Below are positions 9,419 through 18,685 of a stretch of DNA of 64,000 nucleotides, piece after piece. The stretch's first letter is position 1; each line of letters begins with the position of its first letter. Under the pieces are notes generated by a model. That model saw only the letters and a list, made by a program, of their open reading frames with translations, was not told the DNA's origin and searched no databases. The stretch lies in assembly GCF_008830225.1 (NCBI RefSeq), contig NZ_WAIE01000004.1, positions 248,001 through 312,000 on the forward strand, written 5' to 3'. The DNA comes from Pseudodesulfovibrio senegalensis (GTDB taxonomy: Bacteria; Desulfobacterota; Desulfovibrionia; Desulfovibrionales; Desulfovibrionaceae). A program made the translations under genes and the position numbers.

Positions 9419-10873
9419 CTAACCGATCATGTCGTTGAATTCCTTGATCAGTTCATCCATCTGATCGGCCTGGCTGAAGGTGTTGCCCCAGTAGTTCTCG
9501 GCATCGTACCACTGGTCGTTCAGTTCGGAGAGCTCGCGGCCCTGCTGCTCGATCCAGGTGAAGTACTTGAGGTTGTGGATGCGCTTCTTGTCGTAGTGGG
9601 TCAGCTCCAGAGTGTGGTCGTAGGTGGTGTCCTGCATGAGCTGCAGGTCGCGCCACGCGTCGGACTCGGAATATGCGCCGCGCTCGGCTTCCAGCTCGGC
9701 CACGCGGGAGCCGTAGAGTTCCATGGAGTCCGTGGCGATGGTCATGACCACGTCGTCCTCGGTCAGTTCCGCGTACTTGGCGTACTTGATGGCGGCCAGC
9801 GTGTTGCCGATGCTGGAGATGCCCAGCAGGTCGAGGGTTTCCACCAGCTCGGGATTCACGCCGTGCTTCTTGAGCACGTCGCGGCCCGTGGCGTCGTTGA
9901 AGAGCCGCAGCAGGCGCATGGGCTTTTCATCGTCCACGGCAATGACCACGTCCGTGTCGCGGCAGTGGTGCACCCACGGCACGTGCTTATCGCCGATGCC
10001 TTCGATGCGGTGGTCGCCGAATCCGTTGAGCAGCAGGGTCGGGCACTGTTGTGCCTCGGCCACCACGATCTTGGACTTGGGATAGCGGTTCTTGAGGTAG
10101 TAGCCGCCGCCCAGCGTGCCGCCCGAGCCGGAGGAGGACACGTATGCGGCAAAGCGCTTGCCCTGTTCCAGCAGCGGATCCAGCACCTCGGCGCAGGCCG
10201 GGCCGGTCACGTTGTAGTGCCACAGCGGGTTGCCCATCTCGTCGAACTGGTTGAAGATGCGCAGGTCCTGTCCCGAGGCTTCCAGCTCGTTGCATTTGTC
10301 GAAGATTTCCTTGACGTTGGACTCGCAGCCCGGCGTGGCGATGACGTCGCCGGCCACGGTGCGCAGCCAGTCGAAACGTTCCTGGCTCATGCCCTCGGGC
10401 AGGATGGCGATGGCCGAGCAGGCCAGCAGGGTGGAGATGTATGCGCCGCCGCGGCAGTAGTTGCCGGTGGAGGGCCACACGGCCTTGGTGGTCTTGGGGT
10501 CGAACTGGCCGGTGATCAGTCTGGGCACGAGGCAACCGTACGTGGCGCCCACCTTGTGCGCGCCCGTGGGGAACCACTTGCCCACCAGCAGCACGATCTG
10601 CGCCTTGCAGCCGGTCAGTTCCGGCGGCAGCACCATGTGGTTGACCCCGCCGTACAGGCCGCCGGAGGCCTTGGGTTCGTTTTTCCACGTGATGCGGAAC
10701 AGGTTGGCCGGGTCAATGTCCCACAGCCCGGTTTTGGTCAGCTTGTCCTTGATGGCTCCGGGCACCGTTTCCGGGTTGCGCATCATTTCAAAGGTGGGCA
10801 GGGTGATGCCTTTTTCGCGGCAGTAGGCCGCGTTCTGTTCCATCATGGCGCGGTTTACGCTCAGGTCGATCAT
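9419..10873 (-). CDS. Fold-type-II PLP-dependent enzyme, beta-subunit type
   Basis: 484 aa. The start at 10873 is chosen for the strong AAGGAG site; the upstream gene stops 4 nt before it. It has the tryptophan-synthase-beta/cysteine-synthase fold: a PLP-lysine segment (FPTGAHKVGATYG), an asparagine loop (PSTGNYCRGGAY) and the phosphate-binding glycine loop (SSGSGGTLGGG). It is longer than O-acetylserine sulfhydrylase (about 310 aa) or diaminopropionate ammonia-lyase (about 400 aa), with an added C-terminal helical region. The exact reaction is not assigned. The operon context with a threonine-synthase-like enzyme and an 8-oxoguanine-deaminase-like enzyme suggests amino acid or purine-derived catabolism. 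Confidence 0.75.
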   Translation of the reverse strand: MIDLSVNRAMMEQNAAYCREKGITLPTFEMMRNPETVPGAIKDKLTKTGLWDIDPANLFRITWKNEPKASGGLYGGVNHMVLPPELTGCKAQIVLLVGKWFPTGAHKVGATYGCLVPRLITGQFDPKTTKAVWPSTGNYCRGGAYISTLLACSAIAILPEGMSQERFDWLRTVAGDVIATPGCESNVKEIFDKCNELEASGQDLRIFNQFDEMGNPLWHYNVTGPACAEVLDPLLEQGKRFAAYVSSSGSGGTLGGGYYLKNRYPKSKIVVAEAQQCPTLLLNGFGDHRIEGIGDKHVPWVHHCRDTDVVIAVDDEKPMRLLRLFNDATGRDVLKKHGVNPELVETLDLLGISSIGNTLAAIKYAKYAELTEDDVVMTIATDSMELYGSRVAELEAERGAYSESDAWRDLQLMQDTTYDHTLELTHYDKKRIHNLKYFTWIEQQGRELSELNDQWYDAENYWGNTFSQADQMDELIKEFNDMIG

Positions 10874-10877
10874 GGTC

Positions 10878-12059
10878 TTACTCCTTGATGTCGTCGATAG
10901 ATTGTATGGCCCTGCCCGGTTCGTGCACACCCTGCATGGCCGTTTTGGTATCCTTGAGTCCGTTGCCCGTTGCCAGCACCACCACGGTCTGGTCCGGGGA
11001 AATGTGTTTGCGCGCGGCCAGCATCCCGGCCATGGCCGCGGCTCCGGCCGGTTCGGTGAACAGCCCGGTGCTGGAGGAAAGCTTGGCCTGCGCCTTGAGA
11101 ATGGCCGCGTCCGGCACGGTCACGGTCCTGCCGCCATGCTCGCGCATTTGGCGCACCACCGCGTGCCCGTTGGCGGGCACGTCCACGGAAATGGAATCGG
11201 CCAGCGTGGTCGCGCTGCGCTTGGCAAAGGTTCCGTCGCCGTCAAGCGCGCGGTTGATGGCGTCGCTGCCCTCGGACTGCGCGCACCAGATCACGGGCAT
11301 GCGCTCGGCAATGCCCAGCCGCACCAGATCGGCAAAGCCCTTGATGACCCCGCCGATGATGCAGCCGTCGCCCGTGGGCACGAACACGTGGTCCGGCACC
11401 CTGCCCAATTGGCGGAACAGTTCCAGCGACACGGTCTTCTTGCCTTCCAGCGTCATGGGGTTGTAGGCGGTGTTGCGGTTCATGCCGCCGTGTCTGCGGC
11501 TGTATTCCTGCGAGAGCGCATAGGCGAAATCGTAGTTGCCGCGCACCTTGAAAACGCGCGCGCCGTACTGCATGGCCTGAATGATCTTGGCCGGGGGCGC
11601 TGCCTCGGGCAGGAACAGGGTCACGCGCTGCCCGGCGGCGGCGCCGATGCCCGCCATGGACGAGCCCGCGTTGCCTGTGCTGGCCAGTACGATGTCCTTG
11701 ATGCCGTGCTGTTTGGCAAAGGCCGATACCAGAAACGAGGCGCGGTCCTTGAACGAAGAGGTCGGGTTGGCCCCGTCGTCCTTGATGAACAGGTTGGGCA
11801 GCCCCAGTTCCGCGCGCAGGTTGCGCGGCTCCCAGAGCGGGGTGTCACCCACGGGCGCGGGCGGAAAGTACTCGGCCGGAACCGGCAGCAGGTCGGCCAC
11901 GGTCCAGTTCTGCGGCGGCTCGCCTTCCAGCATCACCTCCAAGACTCCGGCAAGGGGTTGGTCCGGCTGCTGCGTTTTGGCGCAGTCCGGGCAGACCGTG
12001 AGTTCCGGCGTGATTTCATAGCGTTTGCCGCATTCGGTGCAGCAATAGGAAAAATTCAT
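10878..12059 (-). CDS. Threonine-synthase-like PLP enzyme
   Basis: 393 aa. A zinc-ribbon-like start (CCTECGKRYE..VCPDC) precedes a fold-type-II PLP domain. The PLP lysine is seen in NPTSSFKDRAS, the glycine loop in STGNAGSSMAG, and the C-terminal TEPAGAAAMAG motif is present. This is the general layout of archaeal/plant-type threonine synthases (EC 4.2.3.1). No homoserine kinase is nearby, and the neighbours are another PLP enzyme 4 nt downstream and an amidohydrolase upstream. A role in a specialised degradation route is therefore as likely as threonine synthesis. Confidence 0.7.
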   Translation of the reverse strand: MNFSYCCTECGKRYEITPELTVCPDCAKTQQPDQPLAGVLEVMLEGEPPQNWTVADLLPVPAEYFPPAPVGDTPLWEPRNLRAELGLPNLFIKDDGANPTSSFKDRASFLVSAFAKQHGIKDIVLASTGNAGSSMAGIGAAAGQRVTLFLPEAAPPAKIIQAMQYGARVFKVRGNYDFAYALSQEYSRRHGGMNRNTAYNPMTLEGKKTVSLELFRQLGRVPDHVFVPTGDGCIIGGVIKGFADLVRLGIAERMPVIWCAQSEGSDAINRALDGDGTFAKRSATTLADSISVDVPANGHAVVRQMREHGGRTVTVPDAAILKAQAKLSSSTGLFTEPAGAAAMAGMLAARKHISPDQTVVVLATGNGLKDTKTAMQGVHEPGRAIQSIDDIKE

Positions 12060-12338
12060 GCTTCGTGTCCTTGGTCTCGAATTCGATAAAAGGCCAATAG
12101 GCCGTGAATCCGTGTAGGCAAGAACAGTGCCGACCGTATCAGAATGAGAAAGTATTTTTTAGTGTGTTGGTTTTATTGCGGAAATGAAAAGTAGAAAACG
12201 AATGCCCGGCATTGTCCGGGGAGATCCGGACATGCGGGGCGTTCCAAGAATGATTCGATACGGTCTTGAATTGATAAAATTATCATTTTGATATATTGTT
12301 TCCGGCGTTCGGGATATCGTCGGAGGCTGAGCTTTTCG
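12060..12338. other. AT-rich intergenic region, no gene seen
   Basis: The 279 bases between the amidohydrolase stop and the threonine-synthase-like start are clearly AT-richer than the flanks, for instance around 12140-12185 and 12268-12300. They presumably hold the minus-strand promoter for the two PLP enzymes. I could not identify a specific promoter or operator. Confidence 0.4.
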
Positions 12339-13697
12339 CTAGCGCCATTGTGCGGTCAGCTCGTGCGCGGCCTGGGTGTGCCGGTGCATGATGTCGGCCA
12401 TGTCCGCATGCGCAAGCTGTCCGTCCTTTACTTTCCATTGCCCGGCGATCATGACCCGGTCCGCGCGGTGGTGGCCGCAGACCACAAGGGCGGCCAGCGG
12501 GTCGCCGGCCCCGGAAAAGCGCGGCTCGTCCAGTTTGAACAGGGCCATGTCCGCCTGTTTGCCGGGCGCGAGTGTGCCGAGGTCGGTTCGGCCAAGACAG
12601 GCGGCCGAGCCTTGCGTGGCGCGGCGCAGCACGTCGAAATGCGTGACCTCGTCCGCATCGTAGCGCAACCGGGCGATGAGCAGGGACATGCGCACTTCCT
12701 GCATCATGTTGGAACAGTCGTTGGAGGCCGAGCCGTCCACGGCCAGCCCCACATGCACCCCGGCCTGTTCCAGTTCGTTGGTGGGGCAAATGCCCGAGGC
12801 GAGGATCATGTTGGACGAAGGGCAGTGGGCCACGCCGACCCCTGCTGTGCCCATGCGCCGCATTTCCCCGGGCGTGAAGTGGATGCCGTGGGCGAACCAT
12901 ACGTCCGGGCCGAGCCAGCCCAAGGATTCCATGTAGTCCAGCGGACGCTGCCCGGCGAACTGGTTGCAGAAATCGTTTTCGTCATTGGTTTCGGCCAAAT
13001 GAGTGTGCAGGCGCACCTGTTGTTTTCGCGCCAGCTCGGCGGATGCGCGCATGAGTTCGGCGGTGACGGAAAAGGGCGAGCACGGGGCCAGCGCAATGGT
13101 GGTCATGGAGCCTTCGCTTGGGTCGTGCAGCCGGTTCACGAGCCGTTCGCTTTCGGCCATGATGGTGTCCTCGTCCTGCACCACGCTTTGCGGCGGCAGC
13201 CCGCCCTGATCCTGCCCGAGGCTCATGGAGCCGCGCGTCAGGGCCACGCGCATGCCCATCTTTTTGGCCACGTTCGCCTGAATGTCGATGCCGTCCGGCA
13301 CGGCCTCGGGAAATACGTAGTGATGGTCCGCCGCCGTGGTGCAGCCCGAGAGCATGAGCTCGGCAAGGGCCAGCTCCGTGGAGACGGCCACGTGTTCGGG
13401 CCTGAGCCCGGCCCAGATGGGATATAGGGTCTGCAGCCACGGAAAGAGTTTCTTGTTCAGGGCCGAGGGAAAGGCGCGGGTCAGGGTCTGGTAGAAATGG
13501 TGGTGCGTGTTGATCAGCCCGGGGATGACCACGTGTTGGCTCGCGTCCAATGTCTCGTTCACGGGTGCGGATGGTTTCCCGCCTGCGGGAACCAGTTCGG
13601 TGACGACCGAGCCCGCAACCACAAGGCCGCCGCCCGCGTCCTGTTCGGTTCCGGTGAAGATTGCCAGCGGGTTCTTGATCCAGATACGCGTGCTCAC
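12339..13697 (-). CDS. 8-oxoguanine deaminase-like amidohydrolase
   Basis: 452 aa. The GTG at 13697 is preferred because AAGGAG lies 7 nt upstream; an in-frame TTG two codons earlier is too close to the site. It is a COG0402-type TIM-barrel deaminase: metal-binding NTHHHFYQ, the strand motif LHTHLAETNDE, HGIHF, and the catalytic aspartate in VDGSASND. The LFPWLQTLYPIW segment and the overall pattern match 8-oxoguanine deaminase (8-oxoguanine to urate plus ammonia) and the related hydroxyatrazine/SsnA group, so substrate is likely but not proven. The two PLP enzyme genes follow on the same strand after a 279-nt gap. Confidence 0.75.
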   Translation of the reverse strand: MSTRIWIKNPLAIFTGTEQDAGGGLVVAGSVVTELVPAGGKPSAPVNETLDASQHVVIPGLINTHHHFYQTLTRAFPSALNKKLFPWLQTLYPIWAGLRPEHVAVSTELALAELMLSGCTTAADHHYVFPEAVPDGIDIQANVAKKMGMRVALTRGSMSLGQDQGGLPPQSVVQDEDTIMAESERLVNRLHDPSEGSMTTIALAPCSPFSVTAELMRASAELARKQQVRLHTHLAETNDENDFCNQFAGQRPLDYMESLGWLGPDVWFAHGIHFTPGEMRRMGTAGVGVAHCPSSNMILASGICPTNELEQAGVHVGLAVDGSASNDCSNMMQEVRMSLLIARLRYDADEVTHFDVLRRATQGSAACLGRTDLGTLAPGKQADMALFKLDEPRFSGAGDPLAALVVCGHHRADRVMIAGQWKVKDGQLAHADMADIMHRHTQAAHELTAQWR

Positions 13698-13800
13698 GGT
13701 CAAACTCCTTGCTTTCCTGTTGCGTGCCCTTTGTGATGGCCGGACGTTCCGTGATGTTGAAGCAAAATGCGTACCCGATTCAGCGCATGGCGGTCACCGA

Positions 13801-13850
13801 AAAAAACGGAGCGCATGCCATGGCGGTGGCGTGCGCTCCGTTTTTTGTTT
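13801..13850. terminator. Terminator downstream of trpB
   Basis: Stem arms AACGGAGCGCA and TGCGCTCCGTT (13806-13842) are flanked by an A6 run on one side and T6 on the other. It can therefore terminate on both strands; the trpB stop is 11 nt away on the minus strand. Confidence 0.85.
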
Positions 13851-13860
13851 CCATAGGCTG

Positions 13861-15075
13861 CTAGCCGTTCATGCGCGGCAGCTCGAATTCGCCCTTGGCC
13901 ACCATTTCCTCGATCTGGGCAACGTCCTTGTCGCCGCGGCCGGACAGGTTGACCACGATGATGGCGTCCTTGTCCATGTCCGGGGCGATGCGGACGGCAT
14001 GGGCCAGCGCATGGGAGGATTCCAGCGCCGGGATGATGCCTTCCATCTGGGAGAGCTGGAAAAAGGCATCCACGGCTTCCTTGTCCGAGGCATATACGTA
14101 TTCGGCACGGCCCAGATCCTTGAGCATGGAGTGCTCGGGACCCACGCTGGGGTAGTCGAGCCCGGCGGAAATGGAATAGACCTCGGCAGGCTCGCCCTTT
14201 TCGTCCTTGAGCATGTAGGAGTTGAAGCCGTGCATCACGCCCGGCTCGCCCAGGCACAGGGTGGCCGCGTGTTCCCCGTATTTCAGGCCGCGGCCGGACG
14301 GTTCCACACCGATGAGCGCCACGTCCTTGTCCTCGATGAATTCCGAGAACAGGCCGATGGCGTTGGAGCCGCCGCCCACGCAGGCGATGCAGCAGTCGGG
14401 CAGGCGTCCTTCGGCTTCAAGAATCTGCTGTTTGGCTTCGCGGCCCACGATGGACTGGAATTCGCGTACCATGAGCGGGTACGGGTGCGGCCCGACTGCC
14501 GAGCCGAGCAGGTAGAAAGTGTCTTCCGCGTCTTGGATCCATGCGCCGAGCGCTTCGTCCACGGCTTCCTTGAGGGTGCGCTGGCCGGACTGGGCGGCAA
14601 CGACCTTGGTGCCCATCATTTCCATGCGAAAGACGTTGAGCTTCTGGCGTTCCACGTCCACGGCCCCCATGTATACGGTGCATTCCATGCCCATGAGCGC
14701 GGCCGTGGCCGCGGTGGCCACGCCGTGCTGGCCCGCGCCGGTTTCGGCGATGATCTTTTTCTTGCCCATGCGTTTTGCCAGCAGGATCTGGCCGATGGTG
14801 TTGTTGACCTTGTGCGCGCCCAGATGGTTGAGGTCTTCGCGCTTGAGGTAGATCTTTGCGCCGCCCAGTGTTTCCGTAAGGTTTTTGCACAGGTAGAGCG
14901 GGGTTTCGCGGCCCGAGAAGTGTTTGACGTAGTATTCGTATTCCCTGATGAATTCCGGATCGTTGCGGTACTTCTCAAAGGCCTCGGCCAAGGTGTTCAG
15001 GATGGGCTTGAGCGGTTCGGGCACGAATTGTCCGCCGTATTCTCCGAAAAATCCCTCTGCGGTGATGCTGGTCAT
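13861..15075 (-). CDS. trpB: Tryptophan synthase beta chain TrpB
   Basis: 404 aa, full length for TrpB1 (about 400 aa). The start at 15075 has AGGAGC upstream. The PLP lysine is in [13 protein letters not shown], the catalytic and interface segments appear as [12 protein letters not shown], and the phosphate-binding GGGSNAIG loop is intact. It condenses indole and serine to tryptophan. No trpA, trpC or other trp gene lies next to it, so this is a stand-alone trpB, either supplying beta subunits to a trpA elsewhere or salvaging indole. It is preceded by a leader peptide rich in Trp codons and an attenuator hairpin, so expression should respond to charged tRNA-Trp. Confidence 0.95.
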   Translation of the reverse strand: MTSITAEGFFGEYGGQFVPEPLKPILNTLAEAFEKYRNDPEFIREYEYYVKHFSGRETPLYLCKNLTETLGGAKIYLKREDLNHLGAHKVNNTIGQILLAKRMGKKKIIAETGAGQHGVATAATAALMGMECTVYMGAVDVERQKLNVFRMEMMGTKVVAAQSGQRTLKEAVDEALGAWIQDAEDTFYLLGSAVGPHPYPLMVREFQSIVGREAKQQILEAEGRLPDCCIACVGGGSNAIGLFSEFIEDKDVALIGVEPSGRGLKYGEHAATLCLGEPGVMHGFNSYMLKDEKGEPAEVYSISAGLDYPSVGPEHSMLKDLGRAEYVYASDKEAVDAFFQLSQMEGIIPALESSHALAHAVRIAPDMDKDAIIVVNLSGRGDKDVAQIEEMVAKGEFELPRMNG

Positions 15076-15118
15076 GGTTTTGCTCCTCTCTCTTTTTTTC
15101 TGCGGACACGCACCGGGC

Positions 15119-15154
15119 ACAAAAAAACCGCGGCCAGTGCTTACTGCCGCGGTT
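15119..15154 (-). terminator. Trp attenuator terminator
   Basis: On the minus strand AACCGCGGCAGT pairs with ACTGGCCGCGGTT (15126-15154), closed by a short loop and followed by a run of seven T (15121-15127). It sits between the Trp leader peptide and trpB, about 44 nt before the trpB start codon, as expected of a transcription attenuator. Confidence 0.88.
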
Positions 15155-15206
15155 CTCATTGTGTCTTTTTGTCCAGATGTCCGGACGTGACGTTCCACGG
15201 CGCCTG

Positions 15207-15263
15207 TTACCAGCGCCACCACCAGTTGCCATCGGTGAGGAAAGTCGTTGCGAACATGTGCAT
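15207..15263 (-). CDS. trpL: Trp operon leader peptide
   Basis: An 18-residue [21 protein letters not shown], with four Trp codons in its last five, ending in TAA. A good AGGAG site lies at 15271-15275, 7 nt before the ATG. Position, Trp richness and the downstream terminator define it as the leader peptide of a ribosome-stalling attenuator: stalling at scarce Trp-tRNA should prevent formation of the hairpin at 15119-15154. I did not resolve the competing antiterminator pairing. Confidence 0.9.
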   Translation of the reverse strand: MHMFATTFLTDGNWWWRW

Positions 15264-15313
15264 GAAAAATCTCCTAGCGCGAAGTCGAACGGGTGTCAAT
15301 GCACTGCCTTGGC

Positions 15314-16210
15314 TCATGGGTATATCTGTTTCCATTTTGCCACGCCTGTGTTGATGAACCCGCATTGTTCAAGCGCCTTGCGAATCCGCCCCTGCTTGCG
15401 CAGTTGTTTCATGCCGCAATTGACGGCCTTGGCCAGCCGTGCGCCCATGGGGTGTTTTTTCGAGAACATGAAGTGCCTGCTGTGCGGGATGACGATCTTT
15501 ACGCCCGGAACAGGATACAGCTTCACCCCATATGCCGTGAACGAAAAGTCGTGGTTCACATTCGCGAATTCCGCGATGATGAAATCTGTCCTGTGCCCGC
15601 CGACCACGCGGATCATGAGTTCATAGCGGGGGACCTTGGTGATCGTGTGTATGCCCATGGCGGTCAGGGTTTCGATGTCCCGTTGCCATGTCAGGTCCAC
15701 GGCCGTGCTGAAAGTGCGTAGTTCCTTGAGCGAGCGGACGGCCATCAGGGCGGAGTTTTCCCGCAGCCCGTAGATACCTTTTTCAAACTCGCCCTTTCGC
15801 ACCACCGGGGGAGACATGATCACCGTGTCGTCGAATTCGTTTTGCCACATGTCGCTGGCAAAGGCCGCGGCCTTGCCCTGCTTGACCAAAAGCATCGCCC
15901 TGCCCGGGTTCGGAGACTCCAGCACGTTGACCTCAAAGGGCATGCCGCCGATTCTGGCGGCCTGTTGCATGAGCACCAGCGAGGTCACGCCACGGGTCGT
16001 TCCCGCAAAATCGTCAATCGAATAAGGAGAGCCGCCGTGCCTGTTCAGAAAATCCTTGTAGCTGTATGCATAGTCCTGCGAAGCGGCAATGGGTAATACG
16101 AGAGGCTCGGCAGATGCCGAAATTGACGCTGCAAGGATGAGCAGTGCGAGTATGCAGGCGCATGGTTTGAACACCCAATCGGCATAGCACGGCTTTTTGG
16201 AATTCGCCAT
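15314..16210 (-). CDS. Periplasmic solute-binding protein (family 3-like)
   Basis: 298 aa. The start at 16210 gives a signal peptide (hydrophobic segment about residues 14-30, cleavage near ISASAEP). The remainder resembles bacterial extracellular solute-binding family 3 proteins: a SYKDFLNRHGGSPY start, a two-domain alternation, and a C-terminal AKAVNCGMKQLRKQGRIRKALEQCG-like helix, here with an unusual cysteine pair. No ABC permease or ATPase is adjacent. The protein may be an orphan sensor component rather than a transporter subunit. Ligand unknown. It lies 28 nt downstream of the glycosyltransferase gene. Confidence 0.65.
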   Translation of the reverse strand: MANSKKPCYADWVFKPCACILALLILAASISASAEPLVLPIAASQDYAYSYKDFLNRHGGSPYSIDDFAGTTRGVTSLVLMQQAARIGGMPFEVNVLESPNPGRAMLLVKQGKAAAFASDMWQNEFDDTVIMSPPVVRKGEFEKGIYGLRENSALMAVRSLKELRTFSTAVDLTWQRDIETLTAMGIHTITKVPRYELMIRVVGGHRTDFIIAEFANVNHDFSFTAYGVKLYPVPGVKIVIPHSRHFMFSKKHPMGARLAKAVNCGMKQLRKQGRIRKALEQCGFINTGVAKWKQIYP

Positions 16211-16238
16211 AGGTCTATTCGACGATGAAGGTGTCGGG

Positions 16239-17378
16239 TCAGCCCTGTGCATTGCGTCGCTTTGCGGCCCGTTTTTCCAGCGCGTGGAGCCGGGTTCTGG
16301 CCTTCCACGACAGGGGGCTGAGCCGCGATTTGATGCGTCTGCGGATGGTGTGCAGGGTTCCGGCCTTGTCCAGCGCCTTGGGCTTGGAAACGGCCGAGGG
16401 TTTGGGCATGTAGGATTCCAGCAGGGCCATGGCCGCGGATTCGTCGCCCCGGATGAGCGCGTCGGCCAGTTCGGGCATGTGCTTGCGGCATTTGAGTTCC
16501 GGGGCCATGAACTGCGGGGTGAACCATTGCGGGTCCAGACCGTTGAACGCTGCAAGGCTGTGTTCAAGCCAGCGTTTTGCCCAGTGGTCGTCCGTGGATT
16601 CGATGCGGGCCGCGAACTTCAAGGTGTCGCGCAGGTAGTTTTCCTGCAGGTATTTGACCATGGGCTTGATACGGCCCTCGTTGCTCAAAAACGCGGTCAC
16701 GTCCTTGAAGTGGGCGAACTGGTGTTCCACCAGCCCTTCCATGCTCACGGAATTGCTCTTGTGTTCCTGACGGAAGTAATAGAAGAAGTCCGGGCATTGG
16801 GAAAAATGGCCCACGCGGCTCAGGGCCTGATACATGAAACAGACGTCCTGACTGTATTTGTAGTGGGCGTGGCGGAAACCGTTGCGCCGCAGGAAGTCGA
16901 GGTTGAATATCCAGCGCCAGACCACCTTGCATTTCCAGTAGTCCGGGTTGTCGAAAGTGGTGCGCGCCACGGGCTTGAGGTGGAAATAGCGGCGGGTGTT
17001 GAAGGTCGTGTCCGAAAACACGACGGCATTACCGCAGACCATGTCCACGTTGTCGCGCTCGGCCACGCCGAGCATGTTTCTTGCGGCGTGGCGGTCCAGA
17101 AAATCGTCCGCGTCCAGCCAGGTGATGAATGTGCCGTTGGCGTTGTCCTGCCCGGTCTGGCGGGCCTTGCCCAAGCCCCCGTTGGGCTGGTGGATGACCC
17201 GGATTCTGGGGTCGGCCTTGGCGTAGAAATCCGCTATTTCACCGCTGCGGTCCGTGGAGCCGTCGTCAATGACCAGCGCCTCCACGTCGGGTTCGCTTTG
17301 TTGCAGGACGGATTCGAGCGTGACCGGAAGCCAGCGCTCCATGTTGTAGCAGGGTATGGCAAAAGTGATTTTGGGCAT
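16239..17378 (-). CDS. Family 2 glycosyltransferase
   Basis: 379 aa. Starting at 17378, the protein opens with the GT-A core: FAIPCYNMERWL, the aspartate pair in ALVIDDGSTDRSGE, PNGGLGKARQTG and the metal-binding TWLDADDF. These are the nucleotide-sugar-binding features of family GT2. The C-terminal third is helical and charged. Acceptor and sugar are unknown; a cell-surface polysaccharide is the usual target. No strong ribosome-binding site was seen, so the start is less certain than the family. Confidence 0.85.
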   Translation of the reverse strand: MPKITFAIPCYNMERWLPVTLESVLQQSEPDVEALVIDDGSTDRSGEIADFYAKADPRIRVIHQPNGGLGKARQTGQDNANGTFITWLDADDFLDRHAARNMLGVAERDNVDMVCGNAVVFSDTTFNTRRYFHLKPVARTTFDNPDYWKCKVVWRWIFNLDFLRRNGFRHAHYKYSQDVCFMYQALSRVGHFSQCPDFFYYFRQEHKSNSVSMEGLVEHQFAHFKDVTAFLSNEGRIKPMVKYLQENYLRDTLKFAARIESTDDHWAKRWLEHSLAAFNGLDPQWFTPQFMAPELKCRKHMPELADALIRGDESAAMALLESYMPKPSAVSKPKALDKAGTLHTIRRRIKSRLSPLSWKARTRLHALEKRAAKRRNAQG

Positions 17379-17580
17379 GTTTTCGTTGTGGTCGCGGTTT
17401 ATCGTGCTAGGGCTGGATTGCACACAATCCGATGAAAGGCAATGGCCGGAGCCGTTGCGGACCGGGCGGAGCTTCCTGTTGCCTTCGGTCACGGACAAGG
17501 GTAGGCCATGAAGTGAAAATTGGTGATAATAGCGGGCAACCGGTTTTATTTGCGGATGAACTCTTTTTTCGGGAAAATGC

Positions 17581-18660
17581 ATGAACGGCAGTGAACGAAC
17601 CCTGGCCGAGTTGGGTTGGACGGATTATTTCAAACAACAGTGTACCGGGCAGGAACTGGAAGACATGCTGCCTGCGCGCGTGGTCTCCATGCACCGGGGC
17701 CACGTGGTGGTTTCCACGGGCCAAGGCGAACACCTGCTGCCCGTGGCAGACAAGGGCATTCTTAAGCTCAACGAGCAGCCCGCCGTGGGCGATTGGGTGT
17801 TGCTGGAAAAGAGCACCATGCTGCCCGCCCGTCTTTTGCCGCGCGCCAGCGTGTTCAAGCGCCTTGCGCCGGGCGCAGGGCGGGGCGTGCAGCCCATTGC
17901 CGCCAACATCGACACCGTGTTCATTGTTTCCTCCTGCACTGCGGAGTTCAATCTCAACCGGCTGGAGCGGTATCTGTGCCTTGCGCTAGATTCCGGGGTC
18001 GAGCCGGTGGTGGTGCTGACCAAGGCCGACCTGGCGCGGGAGAGCGGTGGCGACAGCCCGCAGGATTACTGCCGCCGGGCCGAAACCATTCGTCCGGGCA
18101 TGCCGGTGGTGGCCGTGAACGGCCATGACCTCGAAAGCGTGAAGGCTCTGGAACCGTGGTGCAGACCCGGGCAGACCATTGTGCTGCTCGGTTCCTCGGG
18201 CGTGGGCAAGACCACGCTGGTCAACGCCCTGAAGGGAAAGGGCGAGCACAGGACCGGGCATGTGCGCAAGGGCGACGGCAAGGGCCGCCACACAACCACC
18301 CGGCGCACCCTGCACGTGCTGTCGTCAGGTGTTTTGCTGGTGGACGTTCCCGGCATACGCGAACTGCAGTTGCACGACTGCCGGGACGGCATCGAGCGCG
18401 CCTTTGCCGACATCGTGGAACTGGAAGGGCAGTGCCGTTTTGCGGATTGCAGGCATGAAAACGAGCCGGATTGCGCGGTGGGCGCTGCCTTGAAACAGGG
18501 CGAAGTGGATCCGAGAAGGACAGAGAATTACCGCAAGCTCCTTGAAGAAGCGGACGAGGGCCTGCAGGCCGCATCGGGCAAGCAGCGCCGCAATGCCGCG
18601 CGGGCTGCGGCGGCCAGACGCAGGGGTGCTGGCCGGAAACCGGCGAAAAAGCGCCGCTGA
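17581..18660 (+). CDS. rsgA: Ribosome small-subunit-dependent GTPase A
   Basis: 359 aa. An OB-fold start (PARVVSMHRGHVVVST) is followed by the circularly permuted GTPase order typical of RsgA: the G4 motif LTKADL comes before the P-loop GSSGVGKTT (about residue 204) and the G3 motif DVPGIRE. A C-terminal zinc knuckle (CRFADCRHENEPDC) and a basic tail complete the family layout. RsgA helps late 30S subunit maturation. It is divergent from the glycosyltransferase gene. Confidence 0.95.
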   Translation: MNGSERTLAELGWTDYFKQQCTGQELEDMLPARVVSMHRGHVVVSTGQGEHLLPVADKGILKLNEQPAVGDWVLLEKSTMLPARLLPRASVFKRLAPGAGRGVQPIAANIDTVFIVSSCTAEFNLNRLERYLCLALDSGVEPVVVLTKADLARESGGDSPQDYCRRAETIRPGMPVVAVNGHDLESVKALEPWCRPGQTIVLLGSSGVGKTTLVNALKGKGEHRTGHVRKGDGKGRHTTTRRTLHVLSSGVLLVDVPGIRELQLHDCRDGIERAFADIVELEGQCRFADCRHENEPDCAVGAALKQGEVDPRRTENYRKLLEEADEGLQAASGKQRRNAARAAAARRRGAGRKPAKKRR

Positions 18661-18685
18661 TATTTTTCATGAACGGAGACCACGC

